Notes: generated from the sequence alone by a model not told the origin. DNA of 64,000 nucleotides from Brasenia schreberi (GCA_036023115.1 JAYKKT010000059.1:1392501-1456500), one strand, 5' to 3'. Positions 22,073 to 39,554 are shown, counted from the first letter of the stretch. Translations and numbers: made by a program.

Positions 22073-23985
22073 CGCTTGCTGACAACCACAGATCGGGTAA
22101 AGCACCGCCAATTAACACAGTTTGAGACGACAATGAATTGGTTTATGCGGGATGAGGAAGATGGTCGACCTCACAAAGCCGGCCATCTATTTAAGGTTGC
22201 AAACGGGCTAAACCAACAGCTGTTTCTGCCAAAGCCGCTACTCCCTCGGGCGGCAAAAGTTTGGTAGTAAAACAGAAATCTGGTCGATGGTTTGTAACTC
22301 ACTTCCGGTGGCAGTTGATAGTTACCGCTAAATGTTGAGGGATACTTGCACAACGCCGTAAAAATTTGAACTCCAAACAAACAAACGACGATAACCAAGC
22401 CTTTGTAGATGCTGTCAGCTACAGATTCTTTGTTTCCATAAATGTCGAGTTAAGATTATTATCTGTTGATTTTCTCAACACTTTCACTTTTATAAAGTGT
22501 ATTTTTCCTCTTTTTCCCTCTAATTTATCATACTTAGAACTTACTTATACGTACTATCTTCTCGATTTGTTTGTGATAATCTCATCATAACATTCACCTC
22601 AACATCTTTATTTCTATCTTTTTATAACAAATATCTTTTTGTAAGTAATTTTTTAACAATATTAAAAACCATGTCTAAACCATCTCAAAAATTTAAACTC
22701 CATATCCAAAATATTTCAAATATGAGTGCCTATAAAAGACACAAGACCTTAATTGGCGGTATCTTACATGGTTTCTTATGGTCATGACTGATTTGAAGCG
22801 GATTAGAACCAGGTCTGGAACTGCCCCGAAAGGGAACCGGCCTAATCAATTTCAATAATTTTCCAGCTTCAAAATACCGAAGCTGGATATAGTTGCAGAT
22901 TTTGAAAATATTTTCGGTTGGAGTAGTCTACTAAATTCTTTTGGGTGGGGTGAACTTCTATGCATAATAGCAACCGATTTCCATGGTTTATTCCTTTTCT
23001 TAATTTTCCAAATTTGAGGTGGGTTGCACGTCCTACATGGTTGGCTTAGAACAAGCCTGTGTTTGAACCGGAATCTAACTGGTCCTGAAACTCACCTAAA
23101 TTGGAACCAGCAAACCAATACCAAGAACCCTAACAGAATGCAAGAGGCTTGTGTTTGGTTATAGTTCTTCCTTCCATGAAACTAGACCCATATTCGACGG
23201 TTCAAAACCACCAGTTTCGTTTTCAATTTTATAAGTTTTAAAAATTTTAATCCTTTTTATATTGTCCCATAATTTAATGTTTTGTTTTTTATTTGGATTT
23301 AGTTTCAACCGGAACAAGAAACGGCAGCTACGAACTGTAATCAGAACCGACCTGCATCTGGTTTGGTTCGAGTTCACGGTTCCCTGCAAAAATCGACGGT
23401 TCCATTCCCCCCAGAACCGGAAATGTTTAGCTCCATCTCTACTCAATCCGTATCTGTATGCAACCAATCAGATGCTTTTAGTTAGGGCCTTAAAGAAGCA
23501 GAAGTTACAAAGAGAGAGTCTGTTAATGCATCAATATCTAGTATGGTAGTTTGTTTATTGGCTCGTTTTACAGTGTTTGAACAGAGCCAAACATGAACCA
23601 CATATAAGCCAAGTTACATTAGCTGAATCCATCAAAGTTTTCGATTCAGATATCTTGAGTAAATAAACAATTATCAGCACCCAAAGCATTTGATCGACGG
23701 CAGGGCGCTCTAACACTGTTGGTGCTGGTGAGGAGTTCGACTCCCAGAGGGTGCATGCGTGGGACGTGTGTGTTAGTTAGGCTTTGGCCTCCTCTTGTAA
23801 CAAAAAAAAAATCAGCTTGAGGAGTTGCCATCATCGTCATCATATCAAGAAGGCTACCAAATGTAGAGGTTCAAAAGCATTTGTTCTTACGGCTTTGACG
23901 CTTTAGCCAGGGCAGGACGGTGGTTGAAAAGAGCTAACTTCAAGCGTGAGCCTAACTGTTCAACTTGTTTGAGCTCCCGAACCAC
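22073..23985. other. Pectate lyase promoter side and repeat debris
   Basis: The proximal ~300 bp is probable promoter and 5' UTR. From 22780 to 23450 the sequence is full of GGAACCGG/CCGGTTCC-like phrases typical of decayed non-autonomous DNA transposons; ends were not resolved. No gene is supported. Confidence 0.45.
23692..23812 (+). mobile_element. tRNA-derived SINE with poly(A) tail
   Basis: A B-box-like GGAGTTCGACTCCC (about 23731) follows a tRNA-like start with AGGGCGCTCTAAC. The element ends in A10 at about 23802-23811. Strand and ends are inferred from the tail. Confidence 0.55.
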
Positions 23986-24057
23986 ATTGTTTGCCGGGAG
24001 TCGAACCCGGGTCTATTGCTTGGAAGGCAATTATCCTAACCGTTGGACTACAAACGC
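23986..24057 (-). pseudogene. tRNA-Gly(UCC) relic, copy 2
   Basis: The body is identical to the relic at 18916-18987 from the 5' end to the T arm. The 3' acceptor strand reads CAAACAA, pairing five of seven positions. No terminator T-run follows. Flanks differ from copy 1 except for four bases before the 5' end. Confidence 0.7.
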
Positions 24058-25217
24058 TGTGTGTCATCAATTTAAACAAAAAAGGCATAGGCTTCTATAC
24101 ATAATACAGCAAAGTGTTTGGTCAATTGTTTCTGTTTGAGGGCCACAATACTTCCCGTAGCTTAAGCAAGCATGAAGTTTAAGCAACGACAGACAATTAA
24201 TTAACCACAATCTCACCCAACATAAGGTTCCTCTAAATTAATTCCATGAGTTGGCAATAAAAAAAAAAGCTAAACACCAGTCTCATCCTATACTTCGTCG
24301 TTTTCTTTTGGTACAATGGGAGGCCGAAGCTAGATGCATGCTCCACTCACGACCTTCAACTTGTCTGTCGGCCGCCTGGCCATGTGAGCTATTGCTCTTT
24401 GCTTGTTTTTTTTCATTTTTATAATGAAGACGTGCCTCAAAGCACTCAACAGCCACCTTCATAGTGGTAGTGACGGATAGTGGAGGCTAGCTGGTTGGGC
24501 TCAAAACACTTGCAACTGGGTACTAGAACCAGCAATTAGTGAACGCAGAGCGAACGTAAGATATCCAATCTGAACTTCAAAACAAGAAACTCTAGGGTTT
24601 ATGGATCTTGACAATCTTTCTTTTTCCTTTACTCTGGAAGTGATTTCTGCCACTGGCTCATAGTTATAGTTGTTTGGGGATCGAAAATTCGATGCTATAC
24701 TACACAAGCACAAAGAGGATTTGAACCCGAAGCCTGTGCTGGAAATGCTTTTGTTTGCACCCCTTATTCCAAGCAAGCCAATTAAACAGTGCTGGTCCAG
24801 ATGCTCTGCTCATTAAAAACTTCTAATTTCTCTTGTCATAGACAAAAGAAATCTATTTCTATTGCTTTGTTTTTTGCAGAAAGATGTTCGTACACTTCCC
24901 CGTTTGAGGGTAACACTAGTTCATATTTCATGCAAACACCGCGTTTAATGTACACATGCGCGCGCACACACAAAAATGTGTAGTTCAGTGCTTTTGAAGA
25001 AATACAAACTTAGTCGCGATCTACTGAAAAGCATATGCAGAGACACAGATAATACAATGTAACGTCTTTCTCAATGTTCCAATGACTCCACGAGTCCGAT
25101 GACAAAGAAACGATGGCACCAATCCCGTCCCGTACGTTATCAGATTCTCAAGTACTAATTATAAGTGTAGACTTTCTTGAGATATTATGGCTACTTTCAG
25201 AGCATGCAGTACAGTAG
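24058..25217. other. Intergenic between tRNA relic and pectate lyase duplicate
   Basis: No gene is supported. At about 24680-24785, minus strand, a TGGCTTGCTTGG A-box-like and a GGGTTCAAATCC B-box-like sequence are about 45 bp apart, suggesting another tRNA-derived SINE head. Confidence 0.4.
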
Positions 25218-26060
25218 GGAGTCATGCAACCAATTGCTTTCTTAAACAATCAAACGCAGATAAGTTCGCAAACTCATCAATTTATTTTCTTATTTCTATA
25301 AATTGTGCTAATCCTTCTGAAACAAGATCGATCTCAACGGCGACTTAGAATCTATTGATCAGCTGATCCCACATAAGCATAACCAGGAAAAGCACATTGA
25401 AAACTAAGAATATAAATAGAAGTTTTGGACATTATTTTATAAGCATACAAACCTAACTTGAGCTGCAATATCCTTGCCGGTGTTACACAGATTGTATAAA
25501 TCTCAGATTACACAATGGAATAAACTTACTCAGAACTTTACAGTATACAATACGAAAAGAAGACGGAGAATACAGCGTATCTGAGCCTTCAAAACCATTA
25601 TTTCAGCGGTCTTTCATAATCTTATGCAGCAGTGTCTTTTGGGCGCGGTACGTCTTTCCATCCTGCACACATTTTGATAGCGTTTTTCAGTGATTCTGTT
25701 GCTGCTTCCATGCTCCATGTTGGATACATATCTTTAGCCTTCATGAAATGAGTTTCAGCAGCACTTGTCTGTGAACCAGATTGAGCACCACCTAGAAACA
25801 GATCCCGTTCAGATCTTATGCAGCCAGATGCTTCCTGTTCCTTATCTGCTGCCTGTTCAACCAAACAGCAACCACCACAATCTTGATCAGTGTTAATACA
25901 ATCAGAGTAACAGATGGATTTAAAAGTGTACATACAGTACGATTCGCCAGAATCGAGTAAGAGAGAGAAAAATTGCAAGGATCTGATTCAAAACGGATCA
26001 AAGGGTTAGAAGGAAACCATGGAAGATTGTAAAGATAATCTAGATACTTTCCAGGCCATC
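25218..26060 (-). pseudogene. Duplicated 3' end of pectate lyase, truncated
   Basis: A copy of the last pectate lyase exon (25852-25622, intact, about 77 codons to the same stop) with its 3' flank (25218-25621). Upstream of the exon, intron 4 sequence is joined at about 26008 to intron 2 sequence (shared TAGAAGGAAACCAT, GATAATCTAGATACTTTCC), so exons 3 and 4 are deleted. Exons 1 and 2 are absent. The exon has a few substitutions (for example an Asp-to-His change) but no stop. Confidence 0.85.
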
Positions 26061-26303
26061 TTCTCAAGGGGGAAGAGATCAATGCTATCGGTTCGTTGCC
26101 GGTGACTTTGGTGATGCAGTGGAACTCCGATCCAACCAGAAACATGGTACACTTGAGTAAGGAGTAAGGAGAAGGAAGAAGATGGGTGAATTTCAAGGTT
26201 TTCCTCAGACGGTTTTCCACGCAAGATTTCTCTATTATGTATTTCATGTACAATATTTATAGACGGCTTCATCTGCCGGGTCTTCATCTAGAACAAGCCG
26301 TTC

Positions 26304-27724
26304 TCAATCACTGAAATCCTTTCCTGTTTCCAGATACGAAGCGGTCATACTTTGACTTTGATTCTCCAGAGCTTTATCTGATGAAGTTGTAGAATCTTCA
26401 AAGAAGTTGGGGCTAGCCTTCAATTCAGTTGTGGATGCTCCTGTCGTTTCCCTTGTATGTAAAGGTGAGGCTTCTTTTTCCAGTCCAGCTTCAGTGTCAC
26501 GAAATGCTCCATACGAAATGTCACTATCTAGGGATGCATGATTGTGCTCATTGCTGTCAGGCAAATTTGGGATGAGTTCACGTCCAGAACCCGTAGGTGA
26601 GTAGTATGTTCTTGATCTTCAGTCTTCGTTTGGCTAGTTCTGAGAGTGCCAGACAACTTTGGAAAACGTCTTCACCACTTAGCCCTGATCTTGAAGGAAG
26701 CTTGACACCACTTTCATCTGAATCAGCTCGGACAAAAACAGGAGAAAATTCATCTTCCCTACTACTGGATGTGTCTTCGATCTGTCCAGGAAGCTCACCA
26801 GTTCCAACATGAGTATCAGGTGAAAGCCCACTAACATGATCCTTGTTTGGGAGATCTGAAATGCCTTCAGGCAAGGCATAGGATGAAGATGCTGCAAATT
26901 CTTGAGCGGAATGAGCAGAATGTTCACCTTGTGCAATTCCAGGTGCTACGTGGGCTTCTGATTCTTCTCCCTGATACTCATTGGACTCTTCTACCCCCTG
27001 AATCCTCATTCCAGATTCTTCATGAGAAACCAGGTAAGACTGAGGTGTGCTTAACTTCACATTGTCCATGTCTTCAGAAGACGATACAGGAGCCGGAGCC
27101 GTAATGAGATGGCCATCAACAGTCATCAGGATCACTTTTGATTCCAAAGATTGAGAAGCATCCAACCCATCATCACTCAATTCCATACCGACAATGTTAT
27201 CATAACGATAACTGCTGGTACTAGATAAAAAATAAACTTCGTTTTCTTCTGAGGATCGTTCATCTCCCAGTCCTTCGACCAGGAATGTGGATTCCTTGTC
27301 GCCACTGTCTTGCCTAGGTACTTTCAATTCATTTTCACCAGCTAACACCCCCATTCTCTTCTCTTCATCCCCATTCTCACAAGGTATTAATGATCCACTA
27401 CCAGCGTCACTTACCAGATCCTCATCCTGATTATTAGAATCCTCTCCAGTGTCAACTTCTTTTAAGAAATAAGCCTCCCCAGAATTGTCTAAATACACGT
27501 GAAAGTCTGTGTCTACACCAGACAGATATACTGACAATCTTCTCCGAGACTTTAAGAACCCCCTGAAATTTGCCGAACAGAACGCACCAAGGCGTGCTTC
27601 TGTAAGTCCTATCTTCCCTTTGCACCACAATAATATCCACTGCACCTCCGAAAGGGTAGAACGGGGAGGCCACAGTAGTAACACCCTGTGATATCAAACT
27701 CCCCACTCTCCCCACTACATTCAT
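26304..27724 (-). pseudogene. PAH: Lipin / phosphatidate phosphatase (PAH) N-terminal relic
   Basis: Plant PAH dephosphorylates phosphatidate in ER lipid synthesis. It starts at ATG 27724 with the lipin N-terminal signature ([35 protein letters not shown]) and continues after a frameshift near 27520 with [20 protein letters not shown], then the acidic middle region ending ...EDVFQSCLALSELAK. A second frame change follows near 26580, and the last frame stops at 26304. The C-terminal catalytic LNS2/HAD region (DxDxT) is absent. About 470 codons contain no intron, so it is either a single large exon or part of a retrocopy. Confidence 0.85.
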
Positions 27725-29006
27725 CTTTCCAGCATCCGAACCTAAAGAAACCGAATCCCACAATCTCATCTCATCTTCTAACACGGACTGAATCTGCCTA
27801 CGCAAGTGAACTCAAAAAATATAACTCGTTTCCCAGCCAAAATTCCCAAAGATACAGCCACGAATTATAGTTCTTGATAAAGAACTCCAAAATAATTAAA
27901 ATAATACCAAGAAGCTTAAGGGAAACACCTAAAGATACCATAAAAGAGTGAATGATTCTAGCACAACGAGCAATAGCTCATGAGTTCAATACCCGGAGTG
28001 TGCATCTGGCTTTGGACCACAGCTGCTTGGCTTTTGGGAACCAGTGAGGGATATAATCGGGTCTAGAGCAGGACCCGAATTTAGACCCAGTCGCTGGGCG
28101 TGCAGGAATGTGATGTGGGTTAGTAAGTGGCAACGTCGAGGGCAATTCTGGTACATCAGTTGTAACGGTTATCTCGATCCTGTTAGATTCTTAGTGCTGG
28201 GGATTTTCAGGATTCGAGTGATGACGCAACTGCCAACTTGTTTAGAGGTGGCAATTTCGTGTTTCCCGTCACATGGCCATCGTGTCATTTGCTTTAGAAA
28301 CAGGTCGACCCGAACACAACTCGGTTTTTTCTTTTTTGATGATAACGATGCTCGAATTTTGTTGATGTAGTTTCGGATAGAGGCGAAAATGAAACTGTCG
28401 GGTCATATCCAAGACGGGTTTTTTATTGCTAGCAATTTTGTCTTCTGGTTGTGATTATGGTGTGTTTTGGAACACGAACATATACTTTGGGTGGGTTCAA
28501 AGATAAACCCTTCGACTCATGCTCCTATCGGGTTTGGATCTGTATTTTAGGGTTCGGAAAGTTGAGAGACCATTAGATCCACCACCACCTAACCCAGATT
28601 GTCAATGAAAAGTGGCTCTAAGGAGCCATCTCACAATCCGGCCAGAACCAAAACCCAAACCAAATCCCAACCTTATTCACGAATCAAACTAAGTGGATCC
28701 ATCTCGTATTCCAGCTACCTAGATTTGGATATCCAAATTCCCAAGTCGTGCTTCGAAATATCTATACCTGATTATCTGCCAAGAAAATGGTTAGTATACA
28801 AACTGGATTTGGACCCTGTATTCAAATTCGAAGTGGTACTGTTGGACTATGCCCTGATCCGAATCTACCATGATTCTACCCGTTTCAACCCGCTCGCTCA
28901 TTTTTCACACCCACCGACTCATCAAACAGAAACAAAGAAACGGCACGAAACAAGAGAGAAACTTAAGAAAGACAGTCGCCGGGAAACTCACATTCCGATC
29001 CGTTTC
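27725..29006. other. Spacer with SINE and hAT-like debris
   Basis: At 27962-28045 lies a shortened copy of the SINE seen at 5580 (AGCAATAGCTCA joined to TGAGTTCAATACCCGG and GCATCTGGCTTTGG). At about 28246 a TAGAGGTGGCAATTTCG sequence matches the start of the repeat at 6505. The in-frame extension upstream of 29007 is part of this repeat-like DNA, not protein. Confidence 0.45.
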
Positions 29007-30302
29007 ATGGCGGAACCGGCAATCCCTGTCTTCTTCTTCCTCCTCCTCTTCTCCACCGTCTCCGCAGAGATCAAGAACCTCTGAATCGAGTACGACTTTC
29101 GCCCGATGATCCTGTTCGAGGAGTTCGGCTTCTCTGCGACGGGCCACGTCTCCATCGCGCTCTCGTCCGTTTCATGGTCGTCGGAAGATCCAGCCTCTAC
29201 GGAGAATTTCGACCCGTCGGTGATGGGCTTCCTGCTTCTTACCGAGGGATCCCTCCCTTTGATCCTTGCTGAGCTAGAGCAGACTTCGCCCTACTGCGTT
29301 CTTCAGAGCCCCTCACGCCAATCGTCTCTTCGATTTCCGCAGACTCGATCACTCATACCTGTAATCAAACGTTTCCCGTCACGATTACGAACCAGTACAG
29401 CCTCTTCTTCGCAAATTGCCGGCAGGATTTCCGTGTTTCCATGGGCGTCCGTACCAAAATCTACAATCTCGATGGCGTCGTCTGCGATTACCTTCCCGCG
29501 GGGCAGATGCAACTCCCTAAACTATATATCGCCTTTGCGCTTCTTTACATTGGGTTCCTCTTCCTCTGGATATACTTCTGCTCTCGATTCCGCGAAGGCT
29601 TCCACCGGATCCATGCCCTAATGGGCGGCCTTTTGCTCGTGAAGGGGCTCAACCTCCTTTACGCCGCGGAGGAAAAGTTCTTCGTCAAGCGGACGGGCAC
29701 GCCACACGTCTGGGACGTTGTTTTCTACGTTTTTCAATTCGTTCGCGGCATCCTCCTCTTCACTGTGATCGTTCTCGTTGTTCCTAAAACCGTTCCTTGA
29801 AGAGCGTGAGAAGAAGGTCTTAATGATCGTAATTTCCCTCCAGGTCGTAGCGAATATCGCCTCCGTTGTTATCGATGAGACCGGGCCGTTCTCCCGGGAT
29901 TGGGCGATGTGGAGACAGATCTTCTTGCTCATTGACATCGCGTGCTGCTGCGCTATCATCTTTCCGATCGTCTGGTCGATCAGGACGCTTAGGGAGGCTT
30001 CAAAAACCGACGGTAAGGCGGCTAGGAACCTCGCCAAGCTTACCCTGTTCCGGCATTTCTATATGGTGGTTGTGGGGTATCTTTATCTCACGAGAATGGT
30101 CGTTTTCGCATTGAAGACGATCGCTGCGTATAAGTATAGGTGGGTGAGCACTGCAGTCGAAGAAGCGGTGACGTTGGTATTCTATGGATTCATGTTCTAT
30201 ATGTTCCGGCCAGTCGAGAAGAACCAGTACTCCGTTTTGGACGATGAGGAGGAAGAGGCTGCTCTGCAAGGTGAGGAATTCGAATTTATAATGGTTTTTT
30301 GA
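29007..30302 (+). pseudogene. Lu7TM (GPR107/108-like, CAND6/7-type) pseudogene
   Basis: The family comprises seven-pass membrane proteins of the Golgi/secretory route, called candidate GPCRs in plants. A signal peptide (IPVFFFLLLFSTVSA) is followed by a lumenal domain (RPMILFEEFGFSATGHV) and membrane helices (FHRIHALMGGLLLVKGLNLL, GTPHVWDVVFYVFQFVRG, SKTDGKAARNLAKLTLFRHF, MVVFALKTIAAYKYRW), ending FRPVEKNQYSVLDDEEEE. Defects are TGA at 29082-29084, frameshifts near 29305 and 29350, and a frame-changing deletion of about 14 nt near 29783 that removes the expected GTGWS. Four hits mean it is not functional. The family is usually single-exon and so is this copy. Confidence 0.88.
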
Positions 30303-30492
30303 CGAAAATTTGCTCTTGATGGTATGACTGTTTGGAGAAAGGAGAAGATGGGGAGTCGGTCTCATTTGTAGAAATTTCTCTTCAGGATTATTCCTTGTTC
30401 TTTGCTTAGTTCGCTGGTAACATCTTAGACATCTTTAGCTTGCCTCTTCCAAAGATAGATTGTAGAGTAGAACGGAAGCTGATCTGTTTGAA

Positions 30493-30565
30493 CTTGGTAT
30501 CCACGAACAACAACAACAACTAAGCCTTTTCCCATACTAGACGAGGTCGGCTTGGTATCCACGAA
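30493..30565 (+). mobile_element. 43-bp LINE/SINE 3'-end insertion with 15-bp TSD
   Basis: The 15-mer CTTGGTATCCACGAA occurs at 30493-30507 and again at 30551-30565. Between them (30508-30550) is only a (CAA)n run plus TAAGCCTTTTCCCATAC...GGTCGG, a very common plant retroposon 3' end. Perfect long duplications mark it as a severely 5'-truncated retroposition. Similar tails are at about 35970-36006 and 48300-48350. Confidence 0.85.
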
Positions 30566-32346
30566 ATCACTGTAAATTAATTTCACAGGTTTATTTCAGT
30601 CTTCGTCTCTCTTTCTCTGGTACATAATTTGATAACTTTGCATAAGAGTTTTTGGGTCTGGTATGTGTTCCGACATTGTGGGCACAAGTGTCTATTGACA
30701 TGGCTGGATTTATGTATGAGGGTGTTATGGAGAAGATGTGGTGCACAATGGACATGATATAGATGGTTGTCACTACATAGCAAAATATGTGCTGCCTTGA
30801 GGCTGGTTCATCTGAGAGCATCTTTCTCGTATGAATGGTCATCAGTTAAACCAGGTAGCCCAATGAACTCATATACAGCTTGTAGCCAATAGTGTAGCAA
30901 TTTCCTTCTATTGATATGTTACCTATTATCTGTTTTATCAATTTCCATCTATTGGTATGCTACATATGATCTGTTTTCTTCTCCATGTTCTTTGAGGATT
31001 TAGTTGCTAGAGACGGGCAATTTCTCAGGCTATTGATAGACTATTTGAGATGACAGAGCAGCATTTGAATACAACTATGCTTTCATAGGTTTGAAGAACA
31101 ATTTGGATTGTTTCTTTTTTATGAGGCAAATGCAATTATGTTCGTGGAGAGGTGCTCAGACATGCTTCCAATTAACAAAAATGTTTTTCATGCAAATGGT
31201 TGTGGTGGTGGAAAGTTGTATTTTTAAAAAAAAATCAAGTTATCCTACTCTTTTAGACGATAAAACATTCTGAAGAAAATTAAAAATAACGCCTTATAAC
31301 TCTCTCTACCTTTTGCAAGCACGTTTCAAGCAGTGACCACGTAAAATCATGTTACTGGAGTAATGCTAGGATTTCTGAACTCGGTTTATGTTTCAAAATC
31401 TTGCTTTTCTGAAGTCAAATGCTAATATGGCACACTAGGATGTGGCAAACTGGTGAATAAAAATGCATATAGCCGGCCGTACTTAGTGTGGGATGATCAT
31501 GTTTGGTTTTGGTTTGGTGTGTACTAGTTTCTCAACATAATTTTCTGGTTAAAGCCAATTTATGTTACTCTCAATTGTTTCTTCCTATGCAAGGTCAAAC
31601 TTGGTCGATGATGCATCCTTTTATAGCTATTCTGTTCATCATGGGCACACACATGTAGACATGTTTGGTTCGGAAGAGGACGGGTGTTCCAACAGGGATC
31701 AAACGGGGCCAGGAACTGGGTGGAACCTGAACCACATTGAGGAACCCGCAGTTTGATTCCAGTTCCACCTTCCATGGAACCTATGGTTCAAACCCCACCA
31801 CTTTTTTATTTAAACTTTTGCCACTTCTTCTTTTTGAATTTTTTACAGTTTCTCAAGTGAAAACCAGAAGTGGAGCCGGCGGTTAGATAGGGAAAAGATT
31901 TCACCTAAAGCAGCATTAAAAGAATTGAGTCCATATTCACATTGACCCGTTTTAGTCACCAGAATGAACGGGCGTATAGAAATGGAGCACCCAAGTAGAC
32001 GCCCAGGTCGTCCACGCACTTGAAAACTAGCATTGAATAGGACCCTGCAACCCTAATGCAAATTCTTACCACCAACACCAAACAATGTTATTCACCTTCA
32101 GGAAACATACACAGTAAAAAGTTACAATCTCACTATCAATGCGAAGACGAGAGGAAAACAAAACCAAGAAGACCAATCCTCATTGTTTTGTGATCAGTGA
32201 AAAACCAAGAAAACCAATTCTGAGTGGCTTGACTCACAAAGACCAGAGAAATAAAATACAAAGAGGGGAAGATACACGTAAACAATTTACTTCAGTTCAA
32301 GACGTGATTGCTGAAAAGTAAAACCCAGAAAACCAAGCCGTCAGAT
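30566..32346. other. Spacer between Lu7TM relic and malectin-LRR gene
   Basis: No gene is supported. About 31665-31830 contains GGAACC/TGGTTC-rich phrases starting TAGACATGTTTGG, like the MITE at 9124 but without a clear right end. The rest is AT-rich. Confidence 0.4.
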
Positions 32347-37384
<5,038 letters not shown>

Positions 37385-37800
37385 AGATCTTAGAGGAGGA
37401 ATTACAAATAGAAGGAGGAGAAGAAGAAGAAAGAATATGGATACCTTTGGTGGATTTCCGTCATATATATTTATGTCATATAAATTCATGTCAGCACGAA
37501 CTCAAGCATCATTCAGAGAAGCTGTTTTTTTTTATTGATCATGCATTATCAGTATAACTGTTTTAATCAATAGAAAACAATTTAGCTGACTTCAGACAAA
37601 TATACATAGCGAGTGACAGCTTGCTCTACGTCTGGTGCTCAATAGAAAAAATACATACATGGAATCAAGGTGATGCAACTATGTTCAGGGAAGATTATAT
37701 TGCAAAAGTTTTGTTATTGCAATTATTTTAAATTGACAATAAAAAATATTTTAATATTGATGAGTACGTTATTTAACTATTAATGCCATTAATACAATTT
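37385..37800 (-). promoter_or_regulatory. Malectin-LRR 5' UTR/promoter module (copy A)
   Basis: The sequence upstream of ATG 37384 is purine-rich on the plus strand (GAAGAAGAAG) and then AT-rich. Together with exon 1 it is repeated at 40539-41330 (copy B) and as a degenerate remnant at about 39555-39770 (copy C), so the whole module has been copied. Specific factor sites cannot be assigned. Confidence 0.6.
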
Positions 37801-39554
37801 AATTAATGTATTTATTACATTAACTAAAATACATATTTATATTTAACAATTAAACAAAATTATTCATAATAAAGTTATTTAATTATTAATTGAAATCATT
37901 TAGATTTTAAGTTCAATATTTGTTTACAAAATCAAATAACCTGTACAAATTCGTGTTTAATAATGATTATTAAATTAAAACAATTGCCTAAGTAAGGCTA
38001 ATTTATATGATAGGAAAGTACTTAACAAATTTTCGATATAAATCTAATCTTTAAGATGATTTTAGTTGTCATTCAATTTGACAAGATGTTTAACAATAGA
38101 TCTTTCTCAAAGATATCACGAATGTATCATTGGCTTAATGGTACGATTTCTGCTCCTGGACTCAAGAAGTAGTGGGCTCAGGCTTTCAATTGTTAGCTTC
38201 TAGCGTGTTTACTAACTTGGAATTTTAGATATGATACTGAACTAATATAAGATAACATTCAATTGAAAAGTATTATTTAGTTCAGATTGAAACATTCTGT
38301 TAATTAATTAAAATAGCTTAGTTGCAATTAATATAAATAAATTAGACAACTAGTCAATAAACTAAGTTAAATTTAATTCCATTTTATATAAATAACTAAC
38401 ATATTAAAATTAAAATAAATAATTAAAAGTAATTATTGAATCATGTAATTTTTAAATTATCATTAGCTATTAATTAGATAACCTTTTAACTTTAATGTTT
38501 TATTCAATAATCTCTAAAAAATTAATTTATTAAACTCAGAAAAGAGTAAACAAGTCGGATCTTCATCAAACCATACGGTACTCATGTGATGTTTTTCTCA
38601 GAAGAATTTCTACTTTTTACAGATTGGCAAAATAGTTGTGGCGAACCATGACTAGCTTCTTAATTTATGTAAAATGAGACCCTTATCCTCCTCATCTTCC
38701 TCTGGCTGTGATGTGAACTTGAGGTTTGAATAGGTCAAATATTCTTGTTCAAATCTTATGCATGGGATTCAACTCTTTAGAAACGAAAGATCGCATGTTC
38801 TTTCCCCCACCCATATGAAATTATTCGATGAAAGCAATCCAAATAAATTATTGTGTTGGAATTTTGACATATAATTTTATAGAGGATTAAGATGTTCATA
38901 TCTTTAATATAATTTTATAATCTAGAACTTGATACAGGATTGAGATGTTTATATCTTTGATATTACTTCATATGACATTGAACAGCATGAGACATTAAGA
39001 TGATTATATCTTTAATATGCAAATGTGGACCCCAAGCACGTTTTAGCAGGTAGTTCAAGTATTAATTTAAATGTATAGAAGAAAGTATTTGAAACCTGTT
39101 TGCAACCAGACTTCAACATACTGTGGACTGGAAATGCACTGGTTAGAGGTAGGATTCATGGTATAAACCAAAACATAACACTTAAGATATGGATGACAAT
39201 CTGGCCACCTCCCTCTTCTTGTAAGCTCATCTCCAGGGTAGTGAATATGATCCAATTTACCATCACAGTTCAAACAACTTACATGTTCTAGTACGTGGAA
39301 CAGGTGCACATATGTCAAGCTCTTTCTCCTTCATTATATATATATATATGTGTGTGTGTGTGTGCGCGCCCGAATGAGTGAGATAGGGTGGATGATTTGA
39401 TTCCCCCAAGTATGGTATATATTGCTAAAGCCGGTGCCGGTGCATTATGCGCGCATCAAAAGGATGAAAGAAATTAAGGAAGAACAATGATGAAGAAAAG
39501 GGAAAATCGCACTCTGCTGACGGCCAATAGATCCCACGAGAAGAAGTAAAGAAA
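37801..39554. other. AT-rich spacer
   Basis: No gene is supported. About 38885-39025 contains three imperfect units with core TTAAGATGATTATATCTTTAA at roughly 54-bp spacing. A (TA)(TG) tract is at 39336-39365. Confidence 0.4.

Noticed and set aside
25080..25145. Possible hammerhead ribozyme core (CCGATGA...GAAAC)
   Set aside because: The conserved CTGATGA is changed, stem II would be a single base pair and no paired stems I and III are evident.
28599..29006. N-terminal extension of the Lu7TM frame
   Set aside because: It reads through repeat-like DNA; family members begin with a signal peptide like the one at 29007.
31560..31775. Minus-strand 71-codon frame
   Set aside because: It falls in GGAACC-rich transposon debris and has no coding signature.
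38105..38205. tRNA-like stretch (CATTGGCTTAATGG...GGACTCAAG)
   Set aside because: The boxes are too degenerate and no related copy was found in the window.
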